Assembly (NCBI RefSeq): GCF_000428845.1
Contig: NZ_AUAS01000017.1
Span: 44,842-108,841 of the forward strand
Origin: Dyadobacter alkalitolerans DSM 23607
GTDB lineage: Bacteria > Bacteroidota > Bacteroidia > Cytophagales > Spirosomataceae
Length of the DNA: 64,000 nucleotides
Reading direction: 5' to 3'
The first letter of the stretch is position 1; every line of letters begins with the position of its first letter. Positions 26,415 to 34,269 of the stretch are shown piece after piece. Position numbers and translations under genes: made by a program. Under the pieces are notes generated by a model that had not been told where the DNA came from, made no database searches, and saw only the letters and a list, made by a program, of their open reading frames with translations.

Positions 26415-26445
26415 TGCGTTATTAGTCAGTTAGGGGAATGAAAGT

Positions 26446-27537
26446 TTAACGCATATTTTGTGCAGCGTTGTTCCAAAGTGTCTCATATTCTGCCAGAAGT
26501 GTCCAGCAATGTGCTTCGCAGATCCAATGCATGTGAAATAACGGGTTAATAGCGAGCTTGTAAAGGATTGGGTGCTCGTAAGCGGTAAGGAGGCCGGCTA
26601 TAAAGAAAAAGAAGCCGTCAAAATCGGTTTTGGTGAAATTTTCAATGTCAATGCGCTCGGTTTTTACACCAAGCCGGATCAGCGAAGAAGAAATAATCAC
26701 CTTATCCATCGCATGATTGGTGGTTTTTAAAATGCGCTGTGCATCGGCAATGAATTTGCTTTTAACCGGCTGCAATGCAGGCGGATCAAAAGCTGCTATC
26801 AGGCGTGCGACGTGGTAAATAATGAGTGGCGTTCGCGGATATTGATGTGCGCATCGAAACGGCATAGTAATGTATCGATCTGTTTCTATAACCGAGCGGA
26901 TGTAATGCAGACTATCTTCATCATGCTCATTCAGAGGCAGATTGTACCGGAGAATGCAATACATTAAATTACTGAGGACGCAAACGTCGAATTCCACATA
27001 CATGTTTTTGCCAAACCATGTGGAGTAAGCTTTCAAGCTTTTATATTCCTCAAATGTATTGCGAACGCTTAGCTTCGTTCCATTAGCGTGCAGTTTGAGT
27101 TTCTCTTTCAGCCATGTTAGTTCATTAGCTGCAGGGCTGGTTGTGAGGTAAATGAATGCGGTGTCATCCACATCGTCAGGAATACGAAAATGTTCAAAAC
27201 GATGGAAAATGTGGCCATTCGGGAAGTGTCGTGACGGCCTGGTCTTCCAGAAGTTGTAAGTTTTGAGGCCGTCTTTGTTCTGGAAATCCGGGTAATTCTT
27301 GATTACATTTTTGCAGATCCGTCCTATGGTTTTTTGCTGTTCCGGGTCGGCATATTTTGCAATGGATTGTAATGTGAAGCAAGAGATCGCGGAAAAGAAA
27401 ATGGTCGTATCCGGCCGGTGGTAACCGATCAGTTTGTTTTCCCTGTGCGCAGGAAAAATCCCCTCAGGAAAATAACGGGTGCCATTGGATTGCAGACTTT
27501 CAATTTGATCCAAAAATTGTTGCAGCGGCTGCTTCAT
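26446..27537 (-). CDS. Helical 363-aa protein with a class II terpene cyclase-like DVDDTA motif
   Basis: No named family is recognised. The product is mostly helical with no signal peptide. Residues 119-127 read IPDDVDDTA, followed by FIYL. DVDDTA is the DxDD general-acid motif of squalene-hopene and class II diterpene cyclases, in similar hydrophobic surroundings. Another region, near 84-97 (DFQNKDGLKTYNFW), faintly resembles a QW motif. The protein is far shorter than those enzymes (about 500-650 residues), so it would hold only one alpha-alpha barrel. Later parts are His/Trp rich (PLFHMHWICEAHCW). It is the first gene of a pair with the ferredoxin reductase. Alternatives: a toroid-fold glycan enzyme or a chance motif. 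Confidence 0.5.
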   Translation of the reverse strand: MKQPLQQFLDQIESLQSNGTRYFPEGIFPAHRENKLIGYHRPDTTIFFSAISCFTLQSIAKYADPEQQKTIGRICKNVIKNYPDFQNKDGLKTYNFWKTRPSRHFPNGHIFHRFEHFRIPDDVDDTAFIYLTTSPAANELTWLKEKLKLHANGTKLSVRNTFEEYKSLKAYSTWFGKNMYVEFDVCVLSNLMYCILRYNLPLNEHDEDSLHYIRSVIETDRYITMPFRCAHQYPRTPLIIYHVARLIAAFDPPALQPVKSKFIADAQRILKTTNHAMDKVIISSSLIRLGVKTERIDIENFTKTDFDGFFFFIAGLLTAYEHPILYKLAINPLFHMHWICEAHCWTLLAEYETLWNNAAQNMR

Positions 27538-27560
27538 ACGCCGAAACTAGTGAAACGGCA

Positions 27561-27600
27561 CAAAAAAAGAAACCCTGCCAGTGAATGACAGGGTTTCTAT
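27561..27600 (-). terminator. Intrinsic terminator of the Nfu gene
   Basis: 9-bp perfect arms 27569-27577 and 27589-27597; read leftward it is followed by a long T-run (A-run at 27562-27568). It separates the Nfu gene from the DVDDTA/reductase pair, which therefore needs a promoter in the 27538-27568 stretch or relies on read-through. Confidence 0.8.
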
Positions 27601-27618
27601 ATATGGGTTTCATGTTTT

Positions 27619-28215
27619 TTAAACGCCTTCCGCAACCACTTCCTTCACATCCGGAACCATACGCGTAAGCAGGTTTTCAATGCCCGCTTTCAATGTCAGG
27701 GTAGAAGAAGGGCAGCCGCTGCAGGATCCCTGAAGCAACACCTTCACAACGCCGGAATCTTCATTAAAGGAATGGAAATTAATCGCACCGCCATCCGATT
27801 CCACCGCCGGGCGAACATATTGATCCAATGCTGCCTTAATTTTTTGCACTGTATCAGAATCCCTTTCATCAACGATCAATGTATTTTTGTCAATTGTCTG
27901 TTGTTCGAAAACGGGATGGTTTTCTTCAAAATAAATCTTGATAAATTGCTTTGTATCACGCAAAACCTCTTCCCATGCTATGGCATCGTCCTTGGTGATC
28001 GTGACAAAATTGCTGGCGATAAAAACCCTTTTTACATGCGGAAACTGAAAGAGATCAGACGCTAGTGGTGAAGCTTTTCCTTCTTCCAGAGCGGCTTCCA
28101 ATGAGGGATAGTCAAACGAAAGTCCATCGGGCACCAGCTCAAAGTTGAGCACAAACTTCATCGAGTTAGGGTTTGGACTTAATTCTGTATATACAAAAAC
28201 CGGGCGTGTTAGCAT
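27619..28215 (-). CDS. Nfu-type iron-sulfur cluster scaffold/carrier
   Basis: 198 residues. An N-terminal Nfu_N domain (VYTELSPNPNSMKFVLNFEL) is joined to a C-terminal NifU-like domain with the cluster-binding pair Cys165/Cys168 in GSCSGCPSS. It carries Fe-S clusters to client proteins in the cytosol. Ends in KEVVAEGV. The reductase with a 2Fe-2S domain encoded downstream across a terminator could be one of many clients, but nothing ties them specifically. Confidence 0.93.
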   Translation of the reverse strand: MLTRPVFVYTELSPNPNSMKFVLNFELVPDGLSFDYPSLEAALEEGKASPLASDLFQFPHVKRVFIASNFVTITKDDAIAWEEVLRDTKQFIKIYFEENHPVFEQQTIDKNTLIVDERDSDTVQKIKAALDQYVRPAVESDGGAINFHSFNEDSGVVKVLLQGSCSGCPSSTLTLKAGIENLLTRMVPDVKEVVAEGV

Positions 28216-28305
28216 TGTCTTGGTAAGTATGTTTTAAACGGGTAAATGACTTTGTGTAGGTTAAACAAGCAAATAAGGGTTTTGGTTTGATGCCTTCCTT
28301 TAAAC

Positions 28306-28341
28306 ATAAAAAAACCCAAAGGACTAAATATCCTTCGGGTT
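28306..28341 (-). terminator. Terminator of the rplU-rpmA operon
   Basis: 11-bp arms 28313-28323 and 28331-28341 with one mismatch; read leftward it ends in a T-run (A-run 28308-28314). Confidence 0.75.
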
Positions 28342-28372
28342 CTTTCAATGCCAGATTCCTGACCTTTGCTGA

Positions 28373-28663
28373 CTAAGCTTCTGCTGTTACAGGAGCCTCA
28401 GTTGCAACTGCAAGCGGTTCAATGTGAACGTATGACTTGTTTTGACGCGTCTTACGGAACACTACATTGCCTTCAACCAATGCAAATAAAGTATGGTCAC
28501 GGCCGATGCCTACATTATTACCAGGATTGTGCTTGGTTCCACGCTGACGAACCAGGATATTTCCTGCTTTGGCAACCTGGCCACCGAATAATTTTACGCC
28601 CAGACGCTTGCTTTCCGATTCACGTCCGTTTCTCGAGCTACCTACACCTTTCTTATGTGCCAT
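28373..28663 (-). CDS. rpmA: 50S ribosomal protein L27
   Basis: 96 residues starting MAHKKGVGSSRNGRESESKRLGVKLFGGQ, the L27 signature, with an Ala-rich tail. The N terminus reaches the peptidyl-transferase centre. It has no extra cleavable leader of the kind seen in Firmicutes. Second gene of the usual rplU-rpmA operon. Confidence 0.97.
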   Translation of the reverse strand: MAHKKGVGSSRNGRESESKRLGVKLFGGQVAKAGNILVRQRGTKHNPGNNVGIGRDHTLFALVEGNVVFRKTRQNKSYVHIEPLAVATEAPVTAEA

Positions 28664-28705
28664 GATATCTTAACTATTAATTATAATTTCTTTATTTAAA
28701 ACTGA

Positions 28706-29017
28706 TTAAGCTACGATCTCGTCAATGCTGATCTTCGTCAGATACTGACGGTGACCATTCTTAACTTTGTAACCTTTACGTCTTTTCTTTTTGAAGACGA
28801 TCACTTTTTCACCTTTAAGGTGTTCAAGGACAGTTGCTTTAACAGAAGCGCCTGCAACTGTTGGAAGACCTACCTGTACTGTGCCTGCGGTGTCAACCAG
28901 AAGGACTTTGTCAAACACAAGAGCAGCGTTCACGTCACCTTCAAGCCTATGCGTGAAGATTTCGAGACCCTTTTCAACCTTAAATTGCTGACCTGCGATT
29001 TCTACGATTGCGTACAT
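28706..29017 (-). CDS. rplU: 50S ribosomal protein L21
   Basis: 103 residues, MYAIVEIAGQQFKVEKGLEI... with the C-terminal KKKRRKGYKVKNGHRQYLTKI motif typical of L21. First gene of the rplU-rpmA operon, 42 bp upstream of rpmA, served by the promoter at 29057-29087. Confidence 0.97.
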   Translation of the reverse strand: MYAIVEIAGQQFKVEKGLEIFTHRLEGDVNAALVFDKVLLVDTAGTVQVGLPTVAGASVKATVLEHLKGEKVIVFKKKRRKGYKVKNGHRQYLTKISIDEIVA

Positions 29018-29056
29018 GTTAATAAATTATGTAAAACTGATTTCTAAAATGAGGTG

Positions 29057-29087
29057 CAAAGATAGACACTTGCATACAGAATTACAA
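29057..29087 (-). promoter_or_regulatory. Promoter of rplU-rpmA
   Basis: On the minus strand TTG (29087-29085), a 20-nt spacer, then TATCTTTG (29064-29057): a textbook Bacteroidota sigma-A promoter, giving a leader of about 35 nt. Confidence 0.75.
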
Positions 29088-29294
29088 TGCTTTAGCGCAA
29101 ATCTTCAACAAGTTCGAAGGGTAACGTATAATTATTTGCCGCCTTATAGTTAAACTTGCTCAAAACATTACCTTTATATGATTACCGGCTGTCGCAGCGT
29201 TCAATCATTGCATTAACAAAACTTAACAATCTCAACTGTTACTTTATTCCAAAATTTACGTCTAACCATAAGAATGCGTTTAAAAAGCAAAAAA

Positions 29295-29939
29295 ATGAAA
29301 ATTTGGTTATGGATTTTAATGGTTGCAGGAGTAGGATTGTGTTCGCAGCTAAATGCTGCTGATCTGAGGTTGTTACTGACTGAAATAAAGCAAACGGGAG
29401 GTTATCAGGTCGGTGACGCCGCCGCCGCTTTCCGATTGAAAAATACGGATGGGAATATGGTTTCCTTAACTGATTTCAATAACGCAAAAGGCGTCATTGT
29501 GATTTTTACAAGCAACCATTGCCCTTTTGCCAAAGCTTATGAAGACCGGATTATCGCATTGAACAATAAATTTGCCGCACAGGGTTTTCCTGTTATTGCC
29601 ATTAACCCGAGCGATCCGGGAACGCATCAGGATGATACATTTGAGAAAATGAAAGAGCGTGCTGCCTCAAAAGGATATGGTTATCCTTACCTGGTGGATG
29701 AATCGCAGCAGGTTGCCAAAGCGTTTGGTGCAGGGCGCACGCCGCAGGTTTATATTTTGCAAAAAAACGGCGCCAAATTCACGGTTCGTTACATTGGTAT
29801 GATCGACGATAATCCGCAAGACCCGGCCGGAGTTACCAAGTTATACGCAGATGAAGCGGTTAGTAATCTTTTGACTGGAAAACCTGTCGTTACAACCATT
29901 ACCAAGCCGGTTGGTTGCGCGATCAAATGGAAAAATTAG
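29295..29939 (+). CDS. Exported redoxin/AhpC-TSA family thiol protein
   Basis: 214 residues from ATG 29295 (ATG 29274 would add MRLKSKK, also plausible before a signal peptide). A signal peptide (MKIWLWILMVAGVGLCSQLNA) leads into a thioredoxin-fold domain: VGDAAAAFRLKNTDGNMVSLTDF, then VIVIFTSNHCPFAKAYEDR. The active site has a single Cys (NHCPFA), not CxxC, so it resembles one-Cys peroxiredoxins or the TlpA-like proteins annotated as thioredoxin family. The cis-Pro loop is in GRTPQVYIL. The next gene (SMP-30-like) starts 19 bp downstream. Confidence 0.85.
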   Translation: MKIWLWILMVAGVGLCSQLNAADLRLLLTEIKQTGGYQVGDAAAAFRLKNTDGNMVSLTDFNNAKGVIVIFTSNHCPFAKAYEDRIIALNNKFAAQGFPVIAINPSDPGTHQDDTFEKMKERAASKGYGYPYLVDESQQVAKAFGAGRTPQVYILQKNGAKFTVRYIGMIDDNPQDPAGVTKLYADEAVSNLLTGKPVVTTITKPVGCAIKWKN

Positions 29940-29958
29940 TGCATTGAAATTCTTGATC

Positions 29959-30867
29959 ATGAATAAATTTTTGCTCCTCCTAATTTCCTGCACCGTTTTT
30001 GCTCAGATTTCTTTTGCACAAACGAAAAGCAAAAAATTCTCCAACGAAGGTGAATTCACAAGCAATTGTGAAGGTCCGGCGGTTGACAGTGAAGGAAACG
30101 TATATGCAGTGAATTTCGCACGCGATGGGACTGTGGCGATCATGAACCGGAAAGGCAATGCGAGCTTTTTTGTGACCCTTCCCAAGGGCAGCACGGGTAA
30201 CGGCATACGCTTTGCCGACAAAAACACATTTTTCGTAGCAGATTTTACAGGGCATAATGTGCTTAAAGTGAACCTGCTCACAAAGGACATTTCGGTCTTT
30301 GCCAATGAACCGAAAATGAACCAGCCCAATGACCTTGCTATCACCGCAAAAGGTCACATTTTCTGTTCTGACCCAAACTGGAAAGACGGAACGGGGCAGA
30401 TCTGGCACGTGTCACCCGAAGGCAAAACGCGGTTGGTAGCCGAAAATATGGGGACTACCAACGGAATAGACGTCAGCCCGGATGAAAAGAAGTTGTATGT
30501 AAACGAAAGTGTGCAAAGGAATGTGTGGGTTTTCGACCTGGCACCAGATGGATCTTTATCCAATAAGACGCTTTTACACAAATTTGAAGACGGCGGAATG
30601 GATGGCATGCGCTGCGATGTCGAAGGCAATCTTTACATTGCAAGGCATGGAAAAGGCGAAGTTGCCGTGCTATCTCCTGAAGGCAAAGTAATCCAGACCA
30701 TTACCACCATTGGTAAGAAGGTTTCCAACATTTGCTTCGGCGGCAAAAATGGCAAAACTTGTTACATTACCTTGCAAGACCGTGGCTGCCTGGAAACTTT
30801 CAAAGCAAACACAGCGGGAAGGGAATGGGCGATGATGAAAGCTTTTGACGAGGTTAATAAGAAATAA
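29959..30867 (+). CDS. SMP-30/gluconolactonase-like secreted beta-propeller
   Basis: 302 residues; start moved to ATG 29959 because it opens a signal peptide (MNKFLLLLISCTVFAQISFAQ). The six-bladed propeller pattern of SMP-30/Gnl proteins is visible: NEGPAVD-like CEGPAVDSEGNVY, PNDLAITAKGHIFCSDPN, TTNGIDVSPDEKKLYVNES and DGMRCDVEGNLYIA, the last three holding the Asn/Asp ligands for a metal. Likely a periplasmic lactonase; substrate unknown. Follows the redoxin gene by 19 bp, probably an operon. Confidence 0.88.
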   Translation: MNKFLLLLISCTVFAQISFAQTKSKKFSNEGEFTSNCEGPAVDSEGNVYAVNFARDGTVAIMNRKGNASFFVTLPKGSTGNGIRFADKNTFFVADFTGHNVLKVNLLTKDISVFANEPKMNQPNDLAITAKGHIFCSDPNWKDGTGQIWHVSPEGKTRLVAENMGTTNGIDVSPDEKKLYVNESVQRNVWVFDLAPDGSLSNKTLLHKFEDGGMDGMRCDVEGNLYIARHGKGEVAVLSPEGKVIQTITTIGKKVSNICFGGKNGKTCYITLQDRGCLETFKANTAGREWAMMKAFDEVNKK

Positions 30868-30973
30868 TCCAGCTCACTTTTGCGAAAGGGAAGGCACAAA
30901 ACACGCATTGACGTTTTCGTTCGTGCTGATGTTGTTGTACTTTGCGTCCATATTTTCGCAGAAATCAAACAAA

Positions 30974-31348
30974 ATGAACGGACCCATAGATTTTCTTAAA
31001 GCCGCACGCAGTTTTCGCTTCGCGGGTGTGGGGATTTACAATCTATTTCGCTACGAGAACAATGCACGCATCCATTTGATGGCCTGCATACTGGTTTTGA
31101 TGGCCGGTGTTTTCTTCGATATATCAAACGTTGAATGGACCGTCATTATCATTCAAATTGCGCTGGTGCTGGCTGCTGAGGCATTTAATACATCCATTGA
31201 AAAACTGGCAGACCTCGTTATGCCTGATTATCATCCTGTTATAAAGGTTGTGAAAGACACTGCTGCGGCGGCGGTGCTGCTCTTAGCAATCTCCGCGGTG
31301 CTTGTCGGCCTGATTATTTTTGTCCCAAAATTTTTGCTCCTTTTTTGA
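30974..31348 (+). CDS. dgkA: Diacylglycerol kinase-type (undecaprenol kinase) membrane enzyme
   Basis: 124 residues from ATG 30974; the longer upstream frame overlaps the previous gene without homology. Three TM segments and the family motif AAEAFNTSIEKLADL, with Glu and Asn that bind Mg-ATP. The N-terminal amphipathic stretch is RSFRFAGVGIYNLFRYENNARIH. It phosphorylates diacylglycerol or undecaprenol in the inner membrane. Size fits the Gram-positive/Bacteroidota undecaprenol-kinase-like group. Confidence 0.92.
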   Translation: MNGPIDFLKAARSFRFAGVGIYNLFRYENNARIHLMACILVLMAGVFFDISNVEWTVIIIQIALVLAAEAFNTSIEKLADLVMPDYHPVIKVVKDTAAAAVLLLAISAVLVGLIIFVPKFLLLF

Positions 31349-31374
31349 TATAACACCTTTTTACAATCTGTTCT

Positions 31375-32490
31375 ATGAATACGAACGAGGACTCTCTGCA
31401 CACCCTGAATGAGATCCGCAGCCTGATGGAGCGGTCGTCAAAGTTCTTGTCGCTAAGCGGGTTAAGCGGTGTGTTTATTGGTGTTTTTGCGCTGATCGGA
31501 GCCGCGGTAGCCTATGTAAAATTCAAAACCGATTGGCTCGTTGCCGTCGCGTCGCCGGCTGCACCTTATGGCGATAACAGCCAGCAGGATGTTGCCCGAT
31601 TTTTGATTGCGGACGGCATTTGTGTCCTGATCCTATCACTGGCTGCCGGCATTATTCTGACTGTCCGCAAAGGGAAAAAAAGAGGGCTTACTGTTTGGAA
31701 CGGGAGTTCAAAAAGATTGTTGATCAGCATGCTTGTTCCACTTTTAACAGGCGGAATCTTTTGCCTGGCCATGCTGCTTTACCATCGCATGTTATGGATC
31801 GTATTTCCTGCAACATTGATTTTTTACGGCATTGCACTGGTTAATGCGAGCAAATTCACTTACCCGGAGCTCTTTTACATGGGCATCTGCGAAATTGCAC
31901 TCGGCAGCCTTACGCTTTTCATGACCCACTATTCCCTGCTTTTCTGGGCGCTGGGATTTGGCGTACTGCACATTATTTATGGCCTTACCATGTACAACCG
32001 ATACGAAAGGGAAAAGTTAAGCAGCAACAAAACGGTTGCCAAAGGCCTCATCTGCGTGGCGTTATTGTTGTTTTCCTTTGTCAGCAACGGCCAGTCCGTT
32101 TCCGACAGCGCCGTGGTAATGGCTAAAAAATGGTATGATAAGGAGACCCTTTATCTGCAAAGCGGAAATAGTTTTGTGAAAAACAATGTATTGTACAGAG
32201 GACAAAGGGCGCTGAAACAGGAGTTTATCATCTCGGAAGGCGGGCTTCAACTTTATAAAAGCTCACGCCGGACAAGAAACATTGCTTATGTTTTATCCCT
32301 GGCAGGCGTCATAGGGTCGGTTAACTCGCTCGTTTCAGGAAATAGAAATAATGTGAAAACCTTTTTTTGGATATCATTAGGCACCGGATTTGTTTCGACG
32401 CTGCTCACAACGCGTGCAAACAATCAGCGTGACCAGGCAGTTTGGCTTCGAAACCGGGATGCAATGCTGTTCATGGAGCTTAACAGATAA
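31375..32490 (+). CDS. Conserved polytopic membrane protein, unknown function
   Basis: 371 residues, starting MNTNEDSLHTLNEIRSLMERSSKFLSLSGLSG, then about six TM segments in the first 230 residues, a soluble loop (VSDSAVVMAKKWYDKETLYLQSGNSF), and one or two TMs near the C terminus. I know this N-terminal pattern from Bacteroidota membrane proteins next to an HTH_34 regulator, as here (38 bp downstream). The two are probably cotranscribed and functionally linked, but no activity is assigned. Confidence 0.78.
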   Translation: MNTNEDSLHTLNEIRSLMERSSKFLSLSGLSGVFIGVFALIGAAVAYVKFKTDWLVAVASPAAPYGDNSQQDVARFLIADGICVLILSLAAGIILTVRKGKKRGLTVWNGSSKRLLISMLVPLLTGGIFCLAMLLYHRMLWIVFPATLIFYGIALVNASKFTYPELFYMGICEIALGSLTLFMTHYSLLFWALGFGVLHIIYGLTMYNRYEREKLSSNKTVAKGLICVALLLFSFVSNGQSVSDSAVVMAKKWYDKETLYLQSGNSFVKNNVLYRGQRALKQEFIISEGGLQLYKSSRRTRNIAYVLSLAGVIGSVNSLVSGNRNNVKTFFWISLGTGFVSTLLTTRANNQRDQAVWLRNRDAMLFMELNR

Positions 32491-32528
32491 AATTTGTCGC
32501 CAAGAACGGGGCCTTCGGCCCGTAACAA

Positions 32529-32825
32529 ATGGAGTGGTTAGAGAAGTTTAATAAAGTTTTTGAGAGTAAAATTAGGCTTGGGCTGATGTCTGTGCTTGTG
32601 GTCAACGATTCGCTCAGTTTCAATGAATTAAAAGAACTTTTGCAGCTAACCGACGGCAACCTCGCCTCCCATTTAAAGGCACTGGAAGAAACAAAATACA
32701 TTGAATTCCAAAAGCAGTTCCTAGGCAGAAAGCCCCTGACAACCTACAAAGCCACAGACGCTGGGCAAAAAGCATTTACGGATCACCTGCAAGTGCTGGA
32801 AAATATGATCAAGGCGAACTTGTAG
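32529..32825 (+). CDS. Winged-helix transcriptional regulator (HTH_34)
   Basis: 98 residues: a compact winged helix with SFNELKELLQLTDGNLASHLKALEE as helix-turn-helix and RKPLTTYKATDAGQKAF as wing and last helix. It matches the PF13601 group of ArsR/MarR-like regulators. No ligand domain. Follows the membrane protein gene by 38 bp, so it may regulate its own operon. Confidence 0.9.
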   Translation: MEWLEKFNKVFESKIRLGLMSVLVVNDSLSFNELKELLQLTDGNLASHLKALEETKYIEFQKQFLGRKPLTTYKATDAGQKAFTDHLQVLENMIKANL

Positions 32826-32961
32826 GAGCCTTTTGTATGTAATTCTGGGCTATCAAATACCTCTGAAAACCGTTAAATTTTCCAAGTGTACCGTTGGGAA
32901 ATCGGATCAGAGACCTATCCAATAGTTAACGTTAATTGCATTACACGTTTATTATTTTGGT

Positions 32962-33504
32962 ATGAAAAAGATATCATTTGTTCAGACTTTCGTTTTATTT
33001 CTGTTGTTCGCCGCTCTGGCATGTAAGAATGACAATCCCTTGATCAAGGATGAGCCTGTTGTTGAAGTTCCTGCTATTCCTTCCGAAAATTATCTGCGTG
33101 TCGATGACAAATACTATCCAATTGATACTGCATCTGTTTGGTTCTCCAAAATAGGAAACCTAACTTCATTTGATATTTCCTTTTATAATGCTGATCAATT
33201 TTTGCAAATCGGCTATCTTACTTTTAGAAACACGAAGATTTTGAAGGATGGAGAATTCCATTATCAACCCTCAAAAGATTTGAGAGCCTTTGAGGTGGAT
33301 CATTTTCATAATGTTTCATTATTGTTTGGTGAGAAGGGAAAGGATCTATTTCTAGACGGTATATCAGGAAGCCAAATAAAAAATGGGCGAATAGCTATCA
33401 AAAAATTGGGAATTACAACACAAATTGATGCTTTGCTAGAAATAGACTCGAAAAAAATTCAAGTTCATTATGTAGGGTCTCTTAATATTGTTGAATATTG
33501 GTAG
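32962..33504 (+). CDS. Hypothetical lipoprotein, 180 aa
   Basis: Type II signal peptide MKKISFVQTFVLFLLFAALAC with acylated Cys, then an acidic linker and beta-rich chain (YLRVDDKYYPIDTASVWF...). No family recognised. The gene is markedly more AT-rich than its neighbours, which suggests weak selection or recent gain. It ends at a strong bidirectional terminator. Confidence 0.75.
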   Translation: MKKISFVQTFVLFLLFAALACKNDNPLIKDEPVVEVPAIPSENYLRVDDKYYPIDTASVWFSKIGNLTSFDISFYNADQFLQIGYLTFRNTKILKDGEFHYQPSKDLRAFEVDHFHNVSLLFGEKGKDLFLDGISGSQIKNGRIAIKKLGITTQIDALLEIDSKKIQVHYVGSLNIVEYW

Positions 33505-33528
33505 CAGATTTGTGATGGAACGTTTTTA

Positions 33529-33572
33529 AACAAAAGCGGTGAACTTTCAATCGAAAGTTCACCGCTTTTGTT
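33529..33572. terminator. Perfect 20-bp bidirectional terminator
   Basis: Arms 33529-33548 and 33553-33572 with a 4-nt loop, between the convergent lipoprotein and DUF2911 genes; T-rich on both exits. Confidence 0.85.
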
Positions 33573-33588
33573 AGCATTTACATTAACA

Positions 33589-34089
33589 TTAAAACTTCAA
33601 AGGAACAGAAAACCCTGACTTATCCCATTGAAAATCAAGAGAAGTTGCGCTTACTTTGAAAGTAAGTTTTTCTTCCGCTGTTGGATATGTTTTGCTTGGT
33701 ACAGTCACTTTCAATAGATCTTTGCCTTTATTTTTCTCATAGTCGTAAGCACCAGACTGTCCCAGAACGCTGTTAAGTATAACAGACCATTCTTTTTCTC
33801 CCGGAATTGTGAACAAGCTGTAAGTGCCAGCTTTCACAGCTTTGCCGCCAAACATGCCGTCTTTTTTGAAAGTGATTTCAGTAGAAGCATTTGCGCCGGT
33901 TCTCCATACTTTGCCATATTTTTCCAAACTTTCACTTCCCTCTTTTCCAAAAAGGACCCTTCCTTTTTTCGAAGGCTGGCCGTAAGCAATGCTGACATTA
34001 GGGCCGTCAGTTGTCACTCTCGGACTTTGTGCAGCTGCCCATGTCAATGAAACTAATGTCAGGAAAAGCGTTAAAAATGTGGTTTTCAT
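33589..34089 (-). CDS. DUF2911 secreted protein
   Basis: 166 residues with signal peptide (MKTTFLTLFLTLVSLTWAAAQ). The DUF2911 core is seen: VSIAYGQPSKKGRVLFG, KVWRTGANASTEITF, KAGTYSLFTIPGEKEWSVILN and a C-terminal FQWDKSGFSVPL. A common periplasmic Bacteroidota protein of unknown activity. Divergent from recG. Confidence 0.9.
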   Translation of the reverse strand: MKTTFLTLFLTLVSLTWAAAQSPRVTTDGPNVSIAYGQPSKKGRVLFGKEGSESLEKYGKVWRTGANASTEITFKKDGMFGGKAVKAGTYSLFTIPGEKEWSVILNSVLGQSGAYDYEKNKGKDLLKVTVPSKTYPTAEEKLTFKVSATSLDFQWDKSGFSVPLKF

Positions 34090-34257
34090 AAATGATTAAA
34101 ATTGATTTTAGGTGGATAAAAATTAATAATCCAACGAAATACGCCATTCAAAAGTTGTGAACCAAACCACGTAGTGCAAAAACTGTTGCGAAACGGGCAC
34201 ATTAACTTTGATTAACATATCCCGAAGCCCTGATCTTTGTTTTTTACGAATTCGAGC

Positions 34258-34265
34258 TATATTTG
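34258..34265 (+). promoter_or_regulatory. Promoter -7 box TATATTTG directly before recG
   Basis: TAnnTTTG with TTG 18 nt upstream (34237-34239). Its last base is 5 nt before the recG ATG at 34270, the same distance as at rbfA, so the recG mRNA may be leaderless. Confidence 0.55.
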
Positions 34266-34269
34266 AATA

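Noticed and set aside
27538..27618. Nfu gene, DVDDTA protein and reductase as one operon
   Set aside because: A good leftward terminator at 27561-27600 separates the Nfu gene from the other two.
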